This document shows positions 8,437-16,023 of a DNA stretch of 64,000 nucleotides, piece after piece (positions within the stretch are counted from its first letter, which is position 1; each line of letters opens with the position of its first letter). The notes beneath the pieces are model-generated. The model had not been told where the DNA came from and searched no databases. It saw nothing but the letters and a program-made list of their open reading frames with translations. A program made the position numbers and the translations under genes. The DNA comes from UBA10103 sp964437185 (GTDB lineage Bacteria > Patescibacteriota > Minisyncoccia > Phycocordibacterales > UBA2100). The stretch spans positions 1 to 64,000 of the forward strand of contig CAYTFU010000003.1 in the NCBI GenBank assembly GCA_964437185.1, given 5' to 3'.

Positions 8437-9684
8437 TTAGAGTACGAACATTCCGCCTTTGTAGATGACCTTTGTAGTGCCGTCTTTGAGGTGCGCGGTA
8501 ACGGTACGATCAGTGGTCGAGACTACATCGGTGTGCACGGATGAGTCGTTGAAGCCCAGCGCTTTGGCCTGTTTATCCGTGAGCTTCGAAACGTCGCCCG
8601 CGTAGGTGTCGCGGTAGCTCATGCCGAGCGCGATGTGTGAATTGCCGAATGGTCCGCCGATATTTTCGTCGAAGAGCGTCTCTGCCATAAACTTCGTGAT
8701 GCGAGAGTGGCGGCTGTCGGTCAGCGAATACTCGCCGATTTTGTCCGCACCCGGAGTCGCGATCATTTCTTTAAGCAATTTCTCGTTGGTCTTCGCGCTA
8801 CTCTTCACGACCCTACCGTTCTTAAACCACAGTTGAATGCCCGTAATTTTGTTGGAGTAACGATAGAGTGGCTGATTGATGCGAATCCAGCCATTGGTCC
8901 CGCGCCAATCAGGCGAAGTGAAGATCTCGAATGATGGAATGTTTCGCCCTGAGCCAGCATGCCACGCGCGCTTTTCGCCAAGCGAGTACCAGATATCCAT
9001 GTCTTCGCCGACGGCATGGAGCTTGTCGATTTTTGGCGAGAGCTTGTTGAGTCTCGTGCGGTATTTCTCTATGTCACGATACACTTCCTTCCACTTTGCA
9101 ATTGGATTCTTTTCATCCAAGAAACACGCTTTAATAATCTGATCCCAGTACTCTTTTTCCGAAAGACCCGCCTCCTTCGCCATCGCCGGCGTGCCGTAGA
9201 GTGCGATAGTCCAGGTAAATTTGCCCGCCCACTCTTTCTTGTGCCTCCAATCCATAAATGGCTTCAGCGCCTGGCCACGAGCCATAATCTTTTTGCCCTC
9301 GATACCCGCGAGCGCGTGAGGATCCTTCTCGGCAAGGAGAAACACCGAGTGATCTATTTCCTCGATAAGGCCCTTTAGATAATTTTTGGGGAAAAATTTG
9401 ATTTGCTCATCGGTGGCGTGTTCATAAAAATATCTCGACACGCTAATGTTGCGGCGCTTGTCTCCCTTTTCGTCGTCCGGCCCGTAGTGAGCAATGACGT
9501 GCCCTCCCGCATCGACGACCGCATTGCACACAGCCATGTACAGTGGCTTTGCGGATTCCGATGCCGAGACGCGCACCACTTCTCCTTTCTTAATTCCCTT
9601 TCCTCCACCGAGCGCAAAATTGATAAGGACGTCGGCGTACTTTTTTAATATTTCCTCGCTCGGCATGTAGGGTTGTTTTGACAT
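8437..9684 (-). CDS. M29-family metalloaminopeptidase
   Basis: A 415-residue cytoplasmic aminopeptidase of the M29 (aminopeptidase T/S) family, which removes N-terminal residues with a two-metal centre. Typical segments: NIPSFEIFTSPD (metal-ligand Glu; in most members NIPSGEVFTSP), NIGGPFGNSHIALG, and HTD close to the C-terminus. Length is normal. It likely serves peptide recycling in a cell that must scavenge amino acids (inference). Confidence 0.93.
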   Translation of the reverse strand: MSKQPYMPSEEILKKYADVLINFALGGGKGIKKGEVVRVSASESAKPLYMAVCNAVVDAGGHVIAHYGPDDEKGDKRRNISVSRYFYEHATDEQIKFFPKNYLKGLIEEIDHSVFLLAEKDPHALAGIEGKKIMARGQALKPFMDWRHKKEWAGKFTWTIALYGTPAMAKEAGLSEKEYWDQIIKACFLDEKNPIAKWKEVYRDIEKYRTRLNKLSPKIDKLHAVGEDMDIWYSLGEKRAWHAGSGRNIPSFEIFTSPDWRGTNGWIRINQPLYRYSNKITGIQLWFKNGRVVKSSAKTNEKLLKEMIATPGADKIGEYSLTDSRHSRITKFMAETLFDENIGGPFGNSHIALGMSYRDTYAGDVSKLTDKQAKALGFNDSSVHTDVVSTTDRTVTAHLKDGTTKVIYKGGMFVL

Positions 9685-9749
9685 CGCTACAGACTACTAG
9701 AGAGCACTCTGCTCGTCCAGTTCCGCCACCTTCCATGCGCTTACCTCGT

Positions 9750-9783
9750 ACACTATCTTTGTCCTATAGGATAAAGATAGTGT
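9750..9783. repeat. 34-bp near-perfect palindrome
   Basis: Arms ACACTATCTTTgTCCTA and TAGGAtAAAGATAGTGT pair along all 17 positions apart from one G/T wobble. There is no loop and no T-run. It lies between the M29 gene and the coiled-coil protein gene (both on the minus strand), so it is 3' of one and 5' of the other. Terminator, operator or mobile palindrome cannot be separated by eye. Confidence 0.7.
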
Positions 9784-9850
9784 GCCGATCAGAGAGTAAT
9801 AAGCGAGCCTCTAGTGCGGGTTAGTTCGATACTGGTTAGACACCGGAAAA

Positions 9851-10609
9851 CTACAGGGTAGGCGTTGTAGATGACGCGGCCGTACCAAGTTCCCTGAGGC
9901 CTTGGCGGATAGACTGGGCGGCCTTGTGTGCCGCCTTGATGCTCTCCATTCCGGCCTTAATCTTGGCTCGAGCATCTTTGAGCGCCGCGTTGTTGGCCGT
10001 CATTTTGGTTTTGTCACCCATGTCCGGCGTGAGACTTGCTACAAGTGCGACCGCCGCGTCTGCCTGCGCGTGCGCGTCGGCAATCTTCGCATTCATTTCC
10101 GAAAGACTCACATTGAGGGCCGCCACGTCCTTACCCTGCGCGGCTACTTCGTCGATACGAGTTTTCAGCTTTCCAGCAAACTCCGTCTGCTTGTCCGCAA
10201 CGGTGTGAATGCGATCCGCTGACACGATGATGCGCCCCTGCGGGATAATCAGCATAAAGATTCGATACGATGTCGCAATTGACTTTATATCTGTCTTTAG
10301 CGTCTCGATATCCGTGTCGGCCTGAATCTTCGTATTGAGCGCCGTCAAATTTGTGATTTCTGTTTGCACCGTTGTCGAGACAGAGGCCTTGGTGGCATCC
10401 GATACGCGCTTCATCTCCTGCACTTTCGCATTGAGCTCTGTGAGTTTCTCAATTCTACGATCGATCTCTTGATGCGCCCTATCTTTTGCCTTCGCAATGC
10501 GAGCTTCCGCAGTGGACGCAGGAGTTGTAGTCGCTACTGTGTGAGCTAACGCGGGTGTTGCCGCAAGAACCATGAGAATGCCGAGCGCTACTGCTTTAAT
10601 TTTCGTCAT
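9851..10609 (-). CDS. Secreted coiled-coil protein
   Basis: A 252-residue protein starting MTKIKAVALG (a TTG 5 codons upstream also reads in frame). It has a signal peptide (MTKIKAVALGILMVLAATPA, cut near ALA-HT), then Ala/Lys/Glu-rich helices with heptad character throughout. It is probably an extracytoplasmic fibrous protein. There is no catalytic motif. It lies 15 bases after a membrane-anchored protein gene, with which it likely forms an operon. Confidence 0.8.
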   Translation of the reverse strand: MTKIKAVALGILMVLAATPALAHTVATTTPASTAEARIAKAKDRAHQEIDRRIEKLTELNAKVQEMKRVSDATKASVSTTVQTEITNLTALNTKIQADTDIETLKTDIKSIATSYRIFMLIIPQGRIIVSADRIHTVADKQTEFAGKLKTRIDEVAAQGKDVAALNVSLSEMNAKIADAHAQADAAVALVASLTPDMGDKTKMTANNAALKDARAKIKAGMESIKAAHKAAQSIRQGLRELGTAASSTTPTL

Positions 10610-10624
10610 ACGATTATTCTGCAA

Positions 10625-10888
10625 TTATTCTGTTTGAGTAATAGGTGTGTCAGTAAAGCTCCCCGCAGCTCCAACCTCTGCTGATGCCGTTTGTATCTCG
10701 GTATCGAGCACTGCTGCGTCGGCCTCAAGCGAAGCGTCGGTAACAGGGGCTGGTGCGGGAGCTGTCGGCATCTGCTCTGTTTCTGCAGACTGCTGCGTCG
10801 GGGCGAGCGCTGCTGGCTCTGCATTCCAGTAGTACCAGCCACCCGCGAGCACGAGAATCAACACAAGGCCTAAAAATATTTTTCCCAT
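10625..10888 (-). CDS. Small membrane-anchored Ala/Thr/Pro-rich protein
   Basis: An 87-residue protein: one N-terminal helix (MGKIFLGLVLILVLAGGWYYW) followed by an acidic, Ala/Pro/Thr-rich tail of about 60 residues facing outside. It is the first gene of a two-gene unit with the secreted coiled-coil protein. No known domain. Confidence 0.7.
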   Translation of the reverse strand: MGKIFLGLVLILVLAGGWYYWNAEPAALAPTQQSAETEQMPTAPAPAPVTDASLEADAAVLDTEIQTASAEVGAAGSFTDTPITQTE

Positions 10889-10969
10889 AATAAAAATTTG
10901 CTAGTGAATAATTTCCTTCCTACCATCATAATACCCGAACCAATTCGCGCAATGTATAAAAAGTTGAAG

Positions 10970-11011
10970 CCCGGGAAGTGCCTCGACCAGATGTCGAAGC
11001 CCCTTCCCGGG
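10970..11011 (-). terminator. Intrinsic terminator
   Basis: CCCGGGAAG and CTTCCCGGG arms with an inner TCGAC/GTCGA stem, then CTTTTTAT on the minus strand. Ends the small gene at 11020-11400. Confidence 0.8.
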
Positions 11012-11019
11012 CCGGCGCT

Positions 11020-11400
11020 TCACGGAAGCGCATACTCATGTCCAGCGAGAGCGACCACGATGTCCGATGAATCCAGCGGCACGTGGAGCCGCGATGCCTT
11101 CAGACGCAGCAGCTCCGCGTCGGTTATCCGGCAAAAATCGGATTCCGCCTGACACCAGAGTACAATCGTGCAATCCTGTTCCGGCGTCATGCGAATGCGA
11201 CTTAACACGTATGACGAATCGCTGTGGTCGCCGGAAAGGAACACCACCTTGACCTCCCCAGCGAGAGCAGACTTAACATCGTCCCAGTACAGAGGGGCGC
11301 AGAGGATCGACCTCAAATCGAGCGCGCCCATCATAGCCTGCTGAAAGTTTTCATCCCCAACACAGAGGATCTGGTTGGGACTCAGTTCCAGGGTTGCCAT
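11020..11400 (-). CDS. Small hypothetical protein, receiver-like fold possible, solo gene
   Basis: A 126-residue soluble protein starting MATLELSPNQILCVGDEN. GAGGA lies about 9 bases before the ATG. The alternating pattern ILCVGDE, VKVVFLSGD and CTIVLWCQAES suggests a flavodoxin/receiver-like alpha-beta fold, but the phospho-acceptor context of response regulators is not clear. It has its own consensus promoter, a leader hairpin and a terminator, so it is a complete solo unit downstream of purF. Function unknown. Confidence 0.7.
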   Translation of the reverse strand: MATLELSPNQILCVGDENFQQAMMGALDLRSILCAPLYWDDVKSALAGEVKVVFLSGDHSDSSYVLSRIRMTPEQDCTIVLWCQAESDFCRITDAELLRLKASRLHVPLDSSDIVVALAGHEYALP

Positions 11401-11424
11401 CGGCTGATTCCTCGGCTGTCGAAC

Positions 11425-11488
11425 GCGCCAATCCGTGGCGCTCGGTGTATTCTAGAAGAAGTATTAAACGATTTAGCGGCGATGTCAA
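11425..11488 (-). promoter_or_regulatory. Promoter and leader hairpin of the 11020-11400 gene
   Basis: TTGACA (11488-11483), 17 bases, AATACT (11465-11460), then in the leader a perfect hairpin GCGCCA-CGGAT-TGGCGC (11441-11425). The -35 box lies just after the purF stop, so this gene is transcribed independently of purF. Confidence 0.65.
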
Positions 11489-11499
11489 ACAAAATGGGC

Positions 11500-12966
11500 T
11501 CAATACTTGATCTCGCTCACGCGCTCCTTGATGTCTATCGGATACTCACCAGTGAAGCATGATGTGCAGAATTGATCGGCAGGAAGGCCGGTGGCGCGGA
11601 TCATGCCGTCGAATGAGAGGAAACGAAGCGAGGTCGCGCCGAGGTACTCGCGGATTTCTTCGACCGTCTTTGTAGATGCAATGAGATCCGATTGGCGAGG
11701 AGTGTCGATGCCATAAAAATCAGGAAATTTGACAGGTGGAGACGCGACGAGGAAATGTACCTCCTTAGCGCCTGCATCGAAAAGCATTTTTACAATTTGA
11801 CGTGAAGTAGTGCCTCTCACGATAGAATCGTCGAAAACGACGAGGCGTTTGCCCTCGATAACGCCAGGCATGGGAGCGAGCTTGGCGCGCACGCCCTGCT
11901 CGCGTACGTGTTGCTCTGGAGTAATGAATGTGCGATGGATGTAACGATTTTTTGTAAGTCCCATTTCAAACGGAATGCCGAGCGCTTGTGCGTAGCCAAT
12001 AGCAGAAGCGACGGCTGTCTCGGGCACGGGGATCACCACGTCGGCTTCGACGGGAAATTCCTTTGCAAGTTCTACTCCAAAGTTGCGACGCACGCTGTAC
12101 ACGGATTTGCCGAGAATCTCACTATCGGGCCGCGCAAAGTACACAAATTCAAAAATATCGAGTTTGGGATTAGGTGGTGCGATTTGTTCCCTGCGCATAC
12201 CGCTCTCATCTATAACCACCATCTCACCCGGTTCTATCTCGCGAATAAACGTCGCGCCGATAGGAGCGTATGCGCACGTTTCCGAAGCCACGATATAGCC
12301 GCCATTCAGTGATGCGACGGAGAGTGGGCGTATGCCGCAGCGATCGCGGATCGCGATAAGCGTATTATGCGACATGATAACGATTGAAAACGCGCCCGTC
12401 ATCAATGGATAAATATCCTTGACTGCTTGCGTGAGCTCCACGCCCTCGCGCATGCGAGCGGCGATGGCTTCCACAATCATGCGTGAATCAGAAAATTTGC
12501 TGGAATCAACATTGTGTTCGCTCAAAAACTTCGCAAGTTCATCCGTAGTCGGGAGGTTGCCGTTGTGCGCGAGCGCAATAGCTCCGTTGTTGGGCATCGA
12601 CTTAAGAGAGACCGAATCGTTGAGGCTCGGGTGTGGATCATCGAGAAATACGGTGTCGAGCGAAGCTGCTCCCGCTGCGAGCATTGGCTGAGCATGCTTC
12701 ACGTGCGATCCGCCGGTGGTCGAGTAACGATTGTGGCCGATCGCGATGTGACCATTCAAACTACCGAGTAGTTCGTCATTAAAAACCTGCGAGACGAGGC
12801 CCATGCCTTTGTGGACCTGAATTATTTCACCGTCGCTTGAAGCGATTCCTGCGGATTCCTGCCCGCGATGTTGGAGTGCGAAGAGGCCAAAGTATGAGAG
12901 GCGCGCGACATCAAGGTCTTTTCCGTAGACTCCAAACACCGCGCACTTCTCTCCAAGGGTACGCAT
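11500..12966 (-). CDS. purF: Amidophosphoribosyltransferase
   Basis: A 488-residue enzyme that moves the amide of glutamine onto PRPP, the first step of purine synthesis. The N-terminal Ntn glutaminase begins after a short propeptide: MRTLGEK-C, with Cys8 expected to become the N-terminal nucleophile. The QHRGQESAG segment follows. The PRPP loop VVFDDSIVRGTTSRQ is intact near residue 355. A Cys pair close to the C-terminus (FCTSCFTGEYPI) and two others could carry an iron-sulfur cluster as in Bacillus-type enzymes; this is uncertain. No other pur genes are nearby. TTCACA-17-TACAAT lies upstream, with the -10 box 13 bases from the ATG. Confidence 0.97.
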   Translation of the reverse strand: MRTLGEKCAVFGVYGKDLDVARLSYFGLFALQHRGQESAGIASSDGEIIQVHKGMGLVSQVFNDELLGSLNGHIAIGHNRYSTTGGSHVKHAQPMLAAGAASLDTVFLDDPHPSLNDSVSLKSMPNNGAIALAHNGNLPTTDELAKFLSEHNVDSSKFSDSRMIVEAIAARMREGVELTQAVKDIYPLMTGAFSIVIMSHNTLIAIRDRCGIRPLSVASLNGGYIVASETCAYAPIGATFIREIEPGEMVVIDESGMRREQIAPPNPKLDIFEFVYFARPDSEILGKSVYSVRRNFGVELAKEFPVEADVVIPVPETAVASAIGYAQALGIPFEMGLTKNRYIHRTFITPEQHVREQGVRAKLAPMPGVIEGKRLVVFDDSIVRGTTSRQIVKMLFDAGAKEVHFLVASPPVKFPDFYGIDTPRQSDLIASTKTVEEIREYLGATSLRFLSFDGMIRATGLPADQFCTSCFTGEYPIDIKERVSEIKY

Positions 12967-13043
12967 ATTCTAAGGACGCATTGTACCCGAAAAGGACAGA
13001 TCTGTGAATGGCTTATTTGCTTGTGTGGAAATACAAAGCAAAG

Positions 13044-13071
13044 GGCGCGCGGAAAATCATTTCCGCGCGCC
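13044..13071 (-). terminator. Intrinsic terminator of the acetyltransferase gene
   Basis: Perfect GGCGCGCGGAAA / TTTCCGCGCGCC stem of 12 bp with a 4-base loop, followed by CTTTGCTTTGT on the minus strand. Confidence 0.85.
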
Positions 13072-13076
13072 TCTAG

Positions 13077-13625
13077 TCAGGCCTTCCGCATAAAGAGCCA
13101 CCGTTCGCCCTCAACCGGGTTTGGAAGAAGAATGGTGAGCGCTGACTCCGGCAGTCGACCGTTTGAACCGATTTCGTTTTTCAAACCCACACGAAGACCC
13201 CACACCGATACATCGGGCGTCGTCTTCGCTGTAACAGGTTCAAACCCACACGAATCCAGCACCTTCATCATCACCGGCTTGGATGTGATTGCGAAAACGC
13301 GTGTATCGCTCGGAACGTCATCCACCAGTTGTTGCACAATCCGCCTCGACCAACCTTTTCTGCGTCGTTCCGGGGCGACATACACGAGCCCGAGTTCCAC
13401 CCATTCAGGATCTTTTGTTTTAAGGATAGCGCCGTATCCCCAAATTTTTTGCCTGGGTACATAGCCTTCCGTCGCCGGATACACGACTGCCCGCTTCGCG
13501 TAGTAGGTCTGCCGAAGTGCGAAGTGTTTCAGCCGGCGCCCGTCGGAGAAGTCGCCTGTCTCCCTCATAGCACGCTCGAGCTCCCGCCAATACTGGCGAT
13601 CGTATCGTTCACCAGAACTACACAT
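13077..13625 (-). CDS. GNAT-family N-acetyltransferase, solo gene with attenuator-like leader
   Basis: A 182-residue acetyl-CoA-dependent transferase of unknown substrate. The GNAT core is seen at ELGLVYVAPERRRKGWSRRIVQQLV, where the acetyl-CoA loop usually reads Q/RxxGxG/A; here it is RRRKGWS, a slight variation. The last part (CGFEPV) matches motif B. The second of two adjacent ATGs fits GGGAG best (7 bases). The leader holds a 19-codon reading frame and a terminator hairpin about 60 bases before the start, so expression may depend on attenuation. Confidence 0.85.
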   Translation of the reverse strand: MCSSGERYDRQYWRELERAMRETGDFSDGRRLKHFALRQTYYAKRAVVYPATEGYVPRQKIWGYGAILKTKDPEWVELGLVYVAPERRRKGWSRRIVQQLVDDVPSDTRVFAITSKPVMMKVLDSCGFEPVTAKTTPDVSVWGLRVGLKNEIGSNGRLPESALTILLPNPVEGERWLFMRKA

Positions 13626-13682
13626 CATTTCTCTCCCATTTTTACCGAAAGGAACATAGTCGTAACACCCTTTCGACGCGTT

Positions 13683-13761
13683 AACGAAAAACGGCCCCGT
13701 TTGAGGCCGTTTGGAAGATTCGTTGTGACAAATACTCTAAACAGCCTCAAACAAAGCTGTT
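13683..13761 (-). promoter_or_regulatory. Candidate transcription attenuator upstream of the acetyltransferase
   Basis: On the minus strand a first hairpin AACAGC...GCTGTT (13761-13740) is followed by a terminator AAACGGCC-TCAAACGG-GGCCGTTT (13712-13689) and TTTTCGTT. The segment TGTTTGAGGCTGTT of the first hairpin (13753-13740) is complementary over 14 positions, two of them G-U, to AACGGCCTCAAACG of the terminator (13711-13698). The terminator and an anti-terminator therefore exclude each other. Confidence 0.6.
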
Positions 13762-13796
13762 CGTCGTCGCTGGATATTTGAAATCATTGCTCTCAT
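13737..13796 (-). CDS. Candidate 19-residue leader peptide
   Basis: ATG at 13796 reads MRAMISNIQRRRTALFEAV and a TAG stop at 13737. Its last codons are the same bases as the first attenuator hairpin. Three CGA arginine codons in a row precede that hairpin, where a paused ribosome would free or block it. No strong RBS is seen, so translation is not certain. The logic is that of leader peptides before amino-acid operons or inducible resistance genes, but neither inducer nor product is known. Confidence 0.4.
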   Translation of the reverse strand: MRAMISNIQRRRTALFEAV

Positions 13797-13836
13797 ATTT
13801 GTAAACTAGCACAGCTGTATTTTTTTGCAAGAAAAT

Positions 13837-13863
13837 GCGGGCGTGTCTTGTGGACACGCCCGC
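13837..13863 (-). terminator. Intrinsic terminator of the DUF1003 gene
   Basis: Perfect GCGGGCGTGTC / GACACGCCCGC stem with a 5-base loop, then ATTTTCTTGC on the minus strand. It separates the DUF1003 gene from the acetyltransferase leader. Confidence 0.8.
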
Positions 13864-13921
13864 AAAGTGCTCAGATAATTGGTGGTGGAAATAGATTCGA
13901 GAATTCTTTGCGCGACGCACG

Positions 13922-14305
13922 TTATTTATTTTCGAGTGCCTTCAAGATTTTATCGAGCTTCTCAACCTCAATTCGATTGAGCTGGATCTGCAGCGCTTCA
14001 ATCTCTTCCTTTGCGCGAACGTCGGTGTTGTAATCCGCCTTCGCTTGATGCCGATCACGCTCCGATTGACGATTCTGAGACATCATAATGAGTGTCGAGA
14101 GCATGATCGCTTCGAGACTCACGATCATTGTGAGAAGCATGAAGGGGAATGGTTCAACGGGTAGTGTGATCCACAGTGCAAAACCCACAATGTGAATGAA
14201 GACAAAGAGCCACGATCCCACAAAGCCCGCGATCACATCAGCAACCGCCGCCCCCGCTGATCGAGCCTCCTTATACGTATCGTGCCATGTCTTACTTCCG
14301 TTCAT
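13922..14305 (-). CDS. DUF1003 membrane protein
   Basis: A 127-residue two-helix membrane protein of the DUF1003 family, whose function is not established. The signature runs from GSWLFVFIHIVGFALWI to PFPFMLLTMIVSLEAIMLST and SQNRQSERDRHQAKADYN, close to consensus. A coiled-coil tail (EEIEALQIQLNRIEVEKLDK) follows. Length is typical of the short form. Confidence 0.9.
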   Translation of the reverse strand: MNGSKTWHDTYKEARSAGAAVADVIAGFVGSWLFVFIHIVGFALWITLPVEPFPFMLLTMIVSLEAIMLSTLIMMSQNRQSERDRHQAKADYNTDVRAKEEIEALQIQLNRIEVEKLDKILKALENK

Positions 14306-14326
14306 ACCCCAGCAGTATACCGCCTT

Positions 14327-15094
14327 TTATATATCGCGTGTCAATTGGAGGAGCTCCTTGTGGAGCTGGGGATTTGCCGCCACCATGTCCGTCATGCCCA
14401 TTTTCCAAGGGTTACCCTTGGTATCGGTGACCGTACAGCCCGCCTCGCGCAATATGAGGGACACCGGAGTAAAGTCCCACACCTGCCCTGCAAGCGGCAC
14501 CACCCAATCACGCCTGCCCGCAGCCACGTAACAGGCATTCACCGCCATGCAGCCGAAGGAAGAAAATTGCACGTTGTAGTTGGGGTCCACCGTGAGCAGT
14601 ATCCGGACGAATTCTCCCATCCGCCCCTGGATTCGCGCAGATCCCGCTCCCGCGCTCTGGTGAAGCGTCGGAAGCGTGGAGCACGCAACCTTTTTCCCAT
14701 TGAGATACGTACCTTCCCCCGTTTTCGCAAAAAATACTTCACCCATTGCGGGAATGTTTATGGCAGAGAGAATCACCTCCCCCTTGTGCACAAGGCAGAT
14801 CATCACACCAAACATGGGAACCTGACGGGCAAAATTCATCGTCCCGTCTATCGGATCAACTATCCATACGTAATCGGCGCCCGCATTTACCACGCCGCTC
14901 TCCTCAGCAATGATTCCGTGATCGGGATACGCTGCGCGGATTTTCGAGGTGATGAACTCATCCGCATGCAAGTCTGCTAGAGTCACGACATCGCCGGGGT
15001 GATCCGATTTCATGTAGTGCGCACCATCGCTCCCAAATCGAGCCAGGACGATCTCTCCCGCTTCGCGGATCAACTGCTGAAGAAACGCATCCAT
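14327..15094 (-). CDS. Inositol-monophosphatase-family phosphatase
   Basis: A 255-residue metal-dependent sugar or inositol phosphatase, starting MDAFLQQLIREAGEIV, 5 bases after the gnd stop. Motifs: EESG (metal Glu), WIVDPIDGTMNF (metal Asp residues), and WDFTPVSLILREAG, the usual WDxAAG region where the second Ala-Gly is changed. The substrate could be inositol phosphate, fructose bisphosphate or 3'-phosphoadenosine phosphate. The link to gnd and zwf favours a sugar phosphate (inference). Confidence 0.88.
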   Translation of the reverse strand: MDAFLQQLIREAGEIVLARFGSDGAHYMKSDHPGDVVTLADLHADEFITSKIRAAYPDHGIIAEESGVVNAGADYVWIVDPIDGTMNFARQVPMFGVMICLVHKGEVILSAINIPAMGEVFFAKTGEGTYLNGKKVACSTLPTLHQSAGAGSARIQGRMGEFVRILLTVDPNYNVQFSSFGCMAVNACYVAAGRRDWVVPLAGQVWDFTPVSLILREAGCTVTDTKGNPWKMGMTDMVAANPQLHKELLQLTRDI

Positions 15095-15099
15095 ACGAT

Positions 15100-16011
15100 C
15101 TAGCCGTGCGTACTGTGACCTCCAAACTGATTCCGCAACGCAGAAAGAAGTTTTCCGGTGTAGCTGGGCTTTTTCTCGGATTCGAGACGAAATTTGTAGG
15201 CTCCCTCTATCGCTCGCACCGATACTCCCATTTTTTTTGCAGATTTGACGGTCCATTTTCCTTCACCTGTATGACCCACAGTGCCAGACACCTTTTTCAG
15301 GTCAGTACCGTACTTTTCGAACGCCCCCTTCATCCACCCGACGAGGCGCGATTCGATAACGCTCTTGTGGTTGTACACATCGGCAACCCGCGCCAAATCG
15401 AGTTTGTATTTCGATTTTTTTAGCACAGCAAAACCTTCCGCAAGCGACTGCATCATTCCGTACTCGATCCCATTGTGCAGCATTTTGACAAAATGTCCGG
15501 CACCAGCGCCTTTGAAAAACTGATACCCGTTCGGCACCGACAAATCGGCAAATAGCTCTTCGTGCGTGCGAAACGCCCCCTCGTCTCCGCCAATCATTAA
15601 ACATCCACCATCAAGCGCTCCTGCTGGGCCACCGGAAAACCCGACGTCGACGAATCGAATCCCCCGCTTCGCAATTTTTTTGGATCTCTCTATTGAGTCC
15701 TCGTAGAATGAATTACCCCCATCGATGATCACGTCGCCCTTGCTCATGTGCGCGACAATCCCATCCTTCCCAAACAGCGTATCGTCCACAATTTTCCCCG
15801 CCGGAATCATGAGCCACACGGTGCGTGGCGCCTCTAGCGCCCCCGCAAGAAGCGACGGACTCATAGCTTCGCGCATACCCTCGGCGCGAAGAACCTTCAT
15901 AGTAGCCGCGGATGGATCGTAGCCGTAGACCGTCCAGCCCTTGCGCATGAGGCTTCGCACGATATTTCCTCCCATTTTTCCGAGTCCAATTATTCCGATT
16001 TCTTTTCTCAT
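15100..16011 (-). CDS. gnd: 6-phosphogluconate dehydrogenase, short (GndA/YqeC-like) form
   Basis: A 303-residue NAD(P)-dependent decarboxylase making ribulose 5-phosphate. Rossmann motif GIIGLGKMGGNI at residues 6-17; GGNSFYEDS; substrate segment GFSGGPAGALDGGCLMIGG; catalytic helix FVKMLHNGIEYGMMQ with Lys and Asn; HTGEGKWT. At about 300 residues it belongs to the short class, not the 470-residue class, and such forms often use NAD. It lies between zwf and the phosphatase gene in one operon. Confidence 0.95.
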   Translation of the reverse strand: MRKEIGIIGLGKMGGNIVRSLMRKGWTVYGYDPSAATMKVLRAEGMREAMSPSLLAGALEAPRTVWLMIPAGKIVDDTLFGKDGIVAHMSKGDVIIDGGNSFYEDSIERSKKIAKRGIRFVDVGFSGGPAGALDGGCLMIGGDEGAFRTHEELFADLSVPNGYQFFKGAGAGHFVKMLHNGIEYGMMQSLAEGFAVLKKSKYKLDLARVADVYNHKSVIESRLVGWMKGAFEKYGTDLKKVSGTVGHTGEGKWTVKSAKKMGVSVRAIEGAYKFRLESEKKPSYTGKLLSALRNQFGGHSTHG

Positions 16012-16023
16012 TTGACGTGATGA

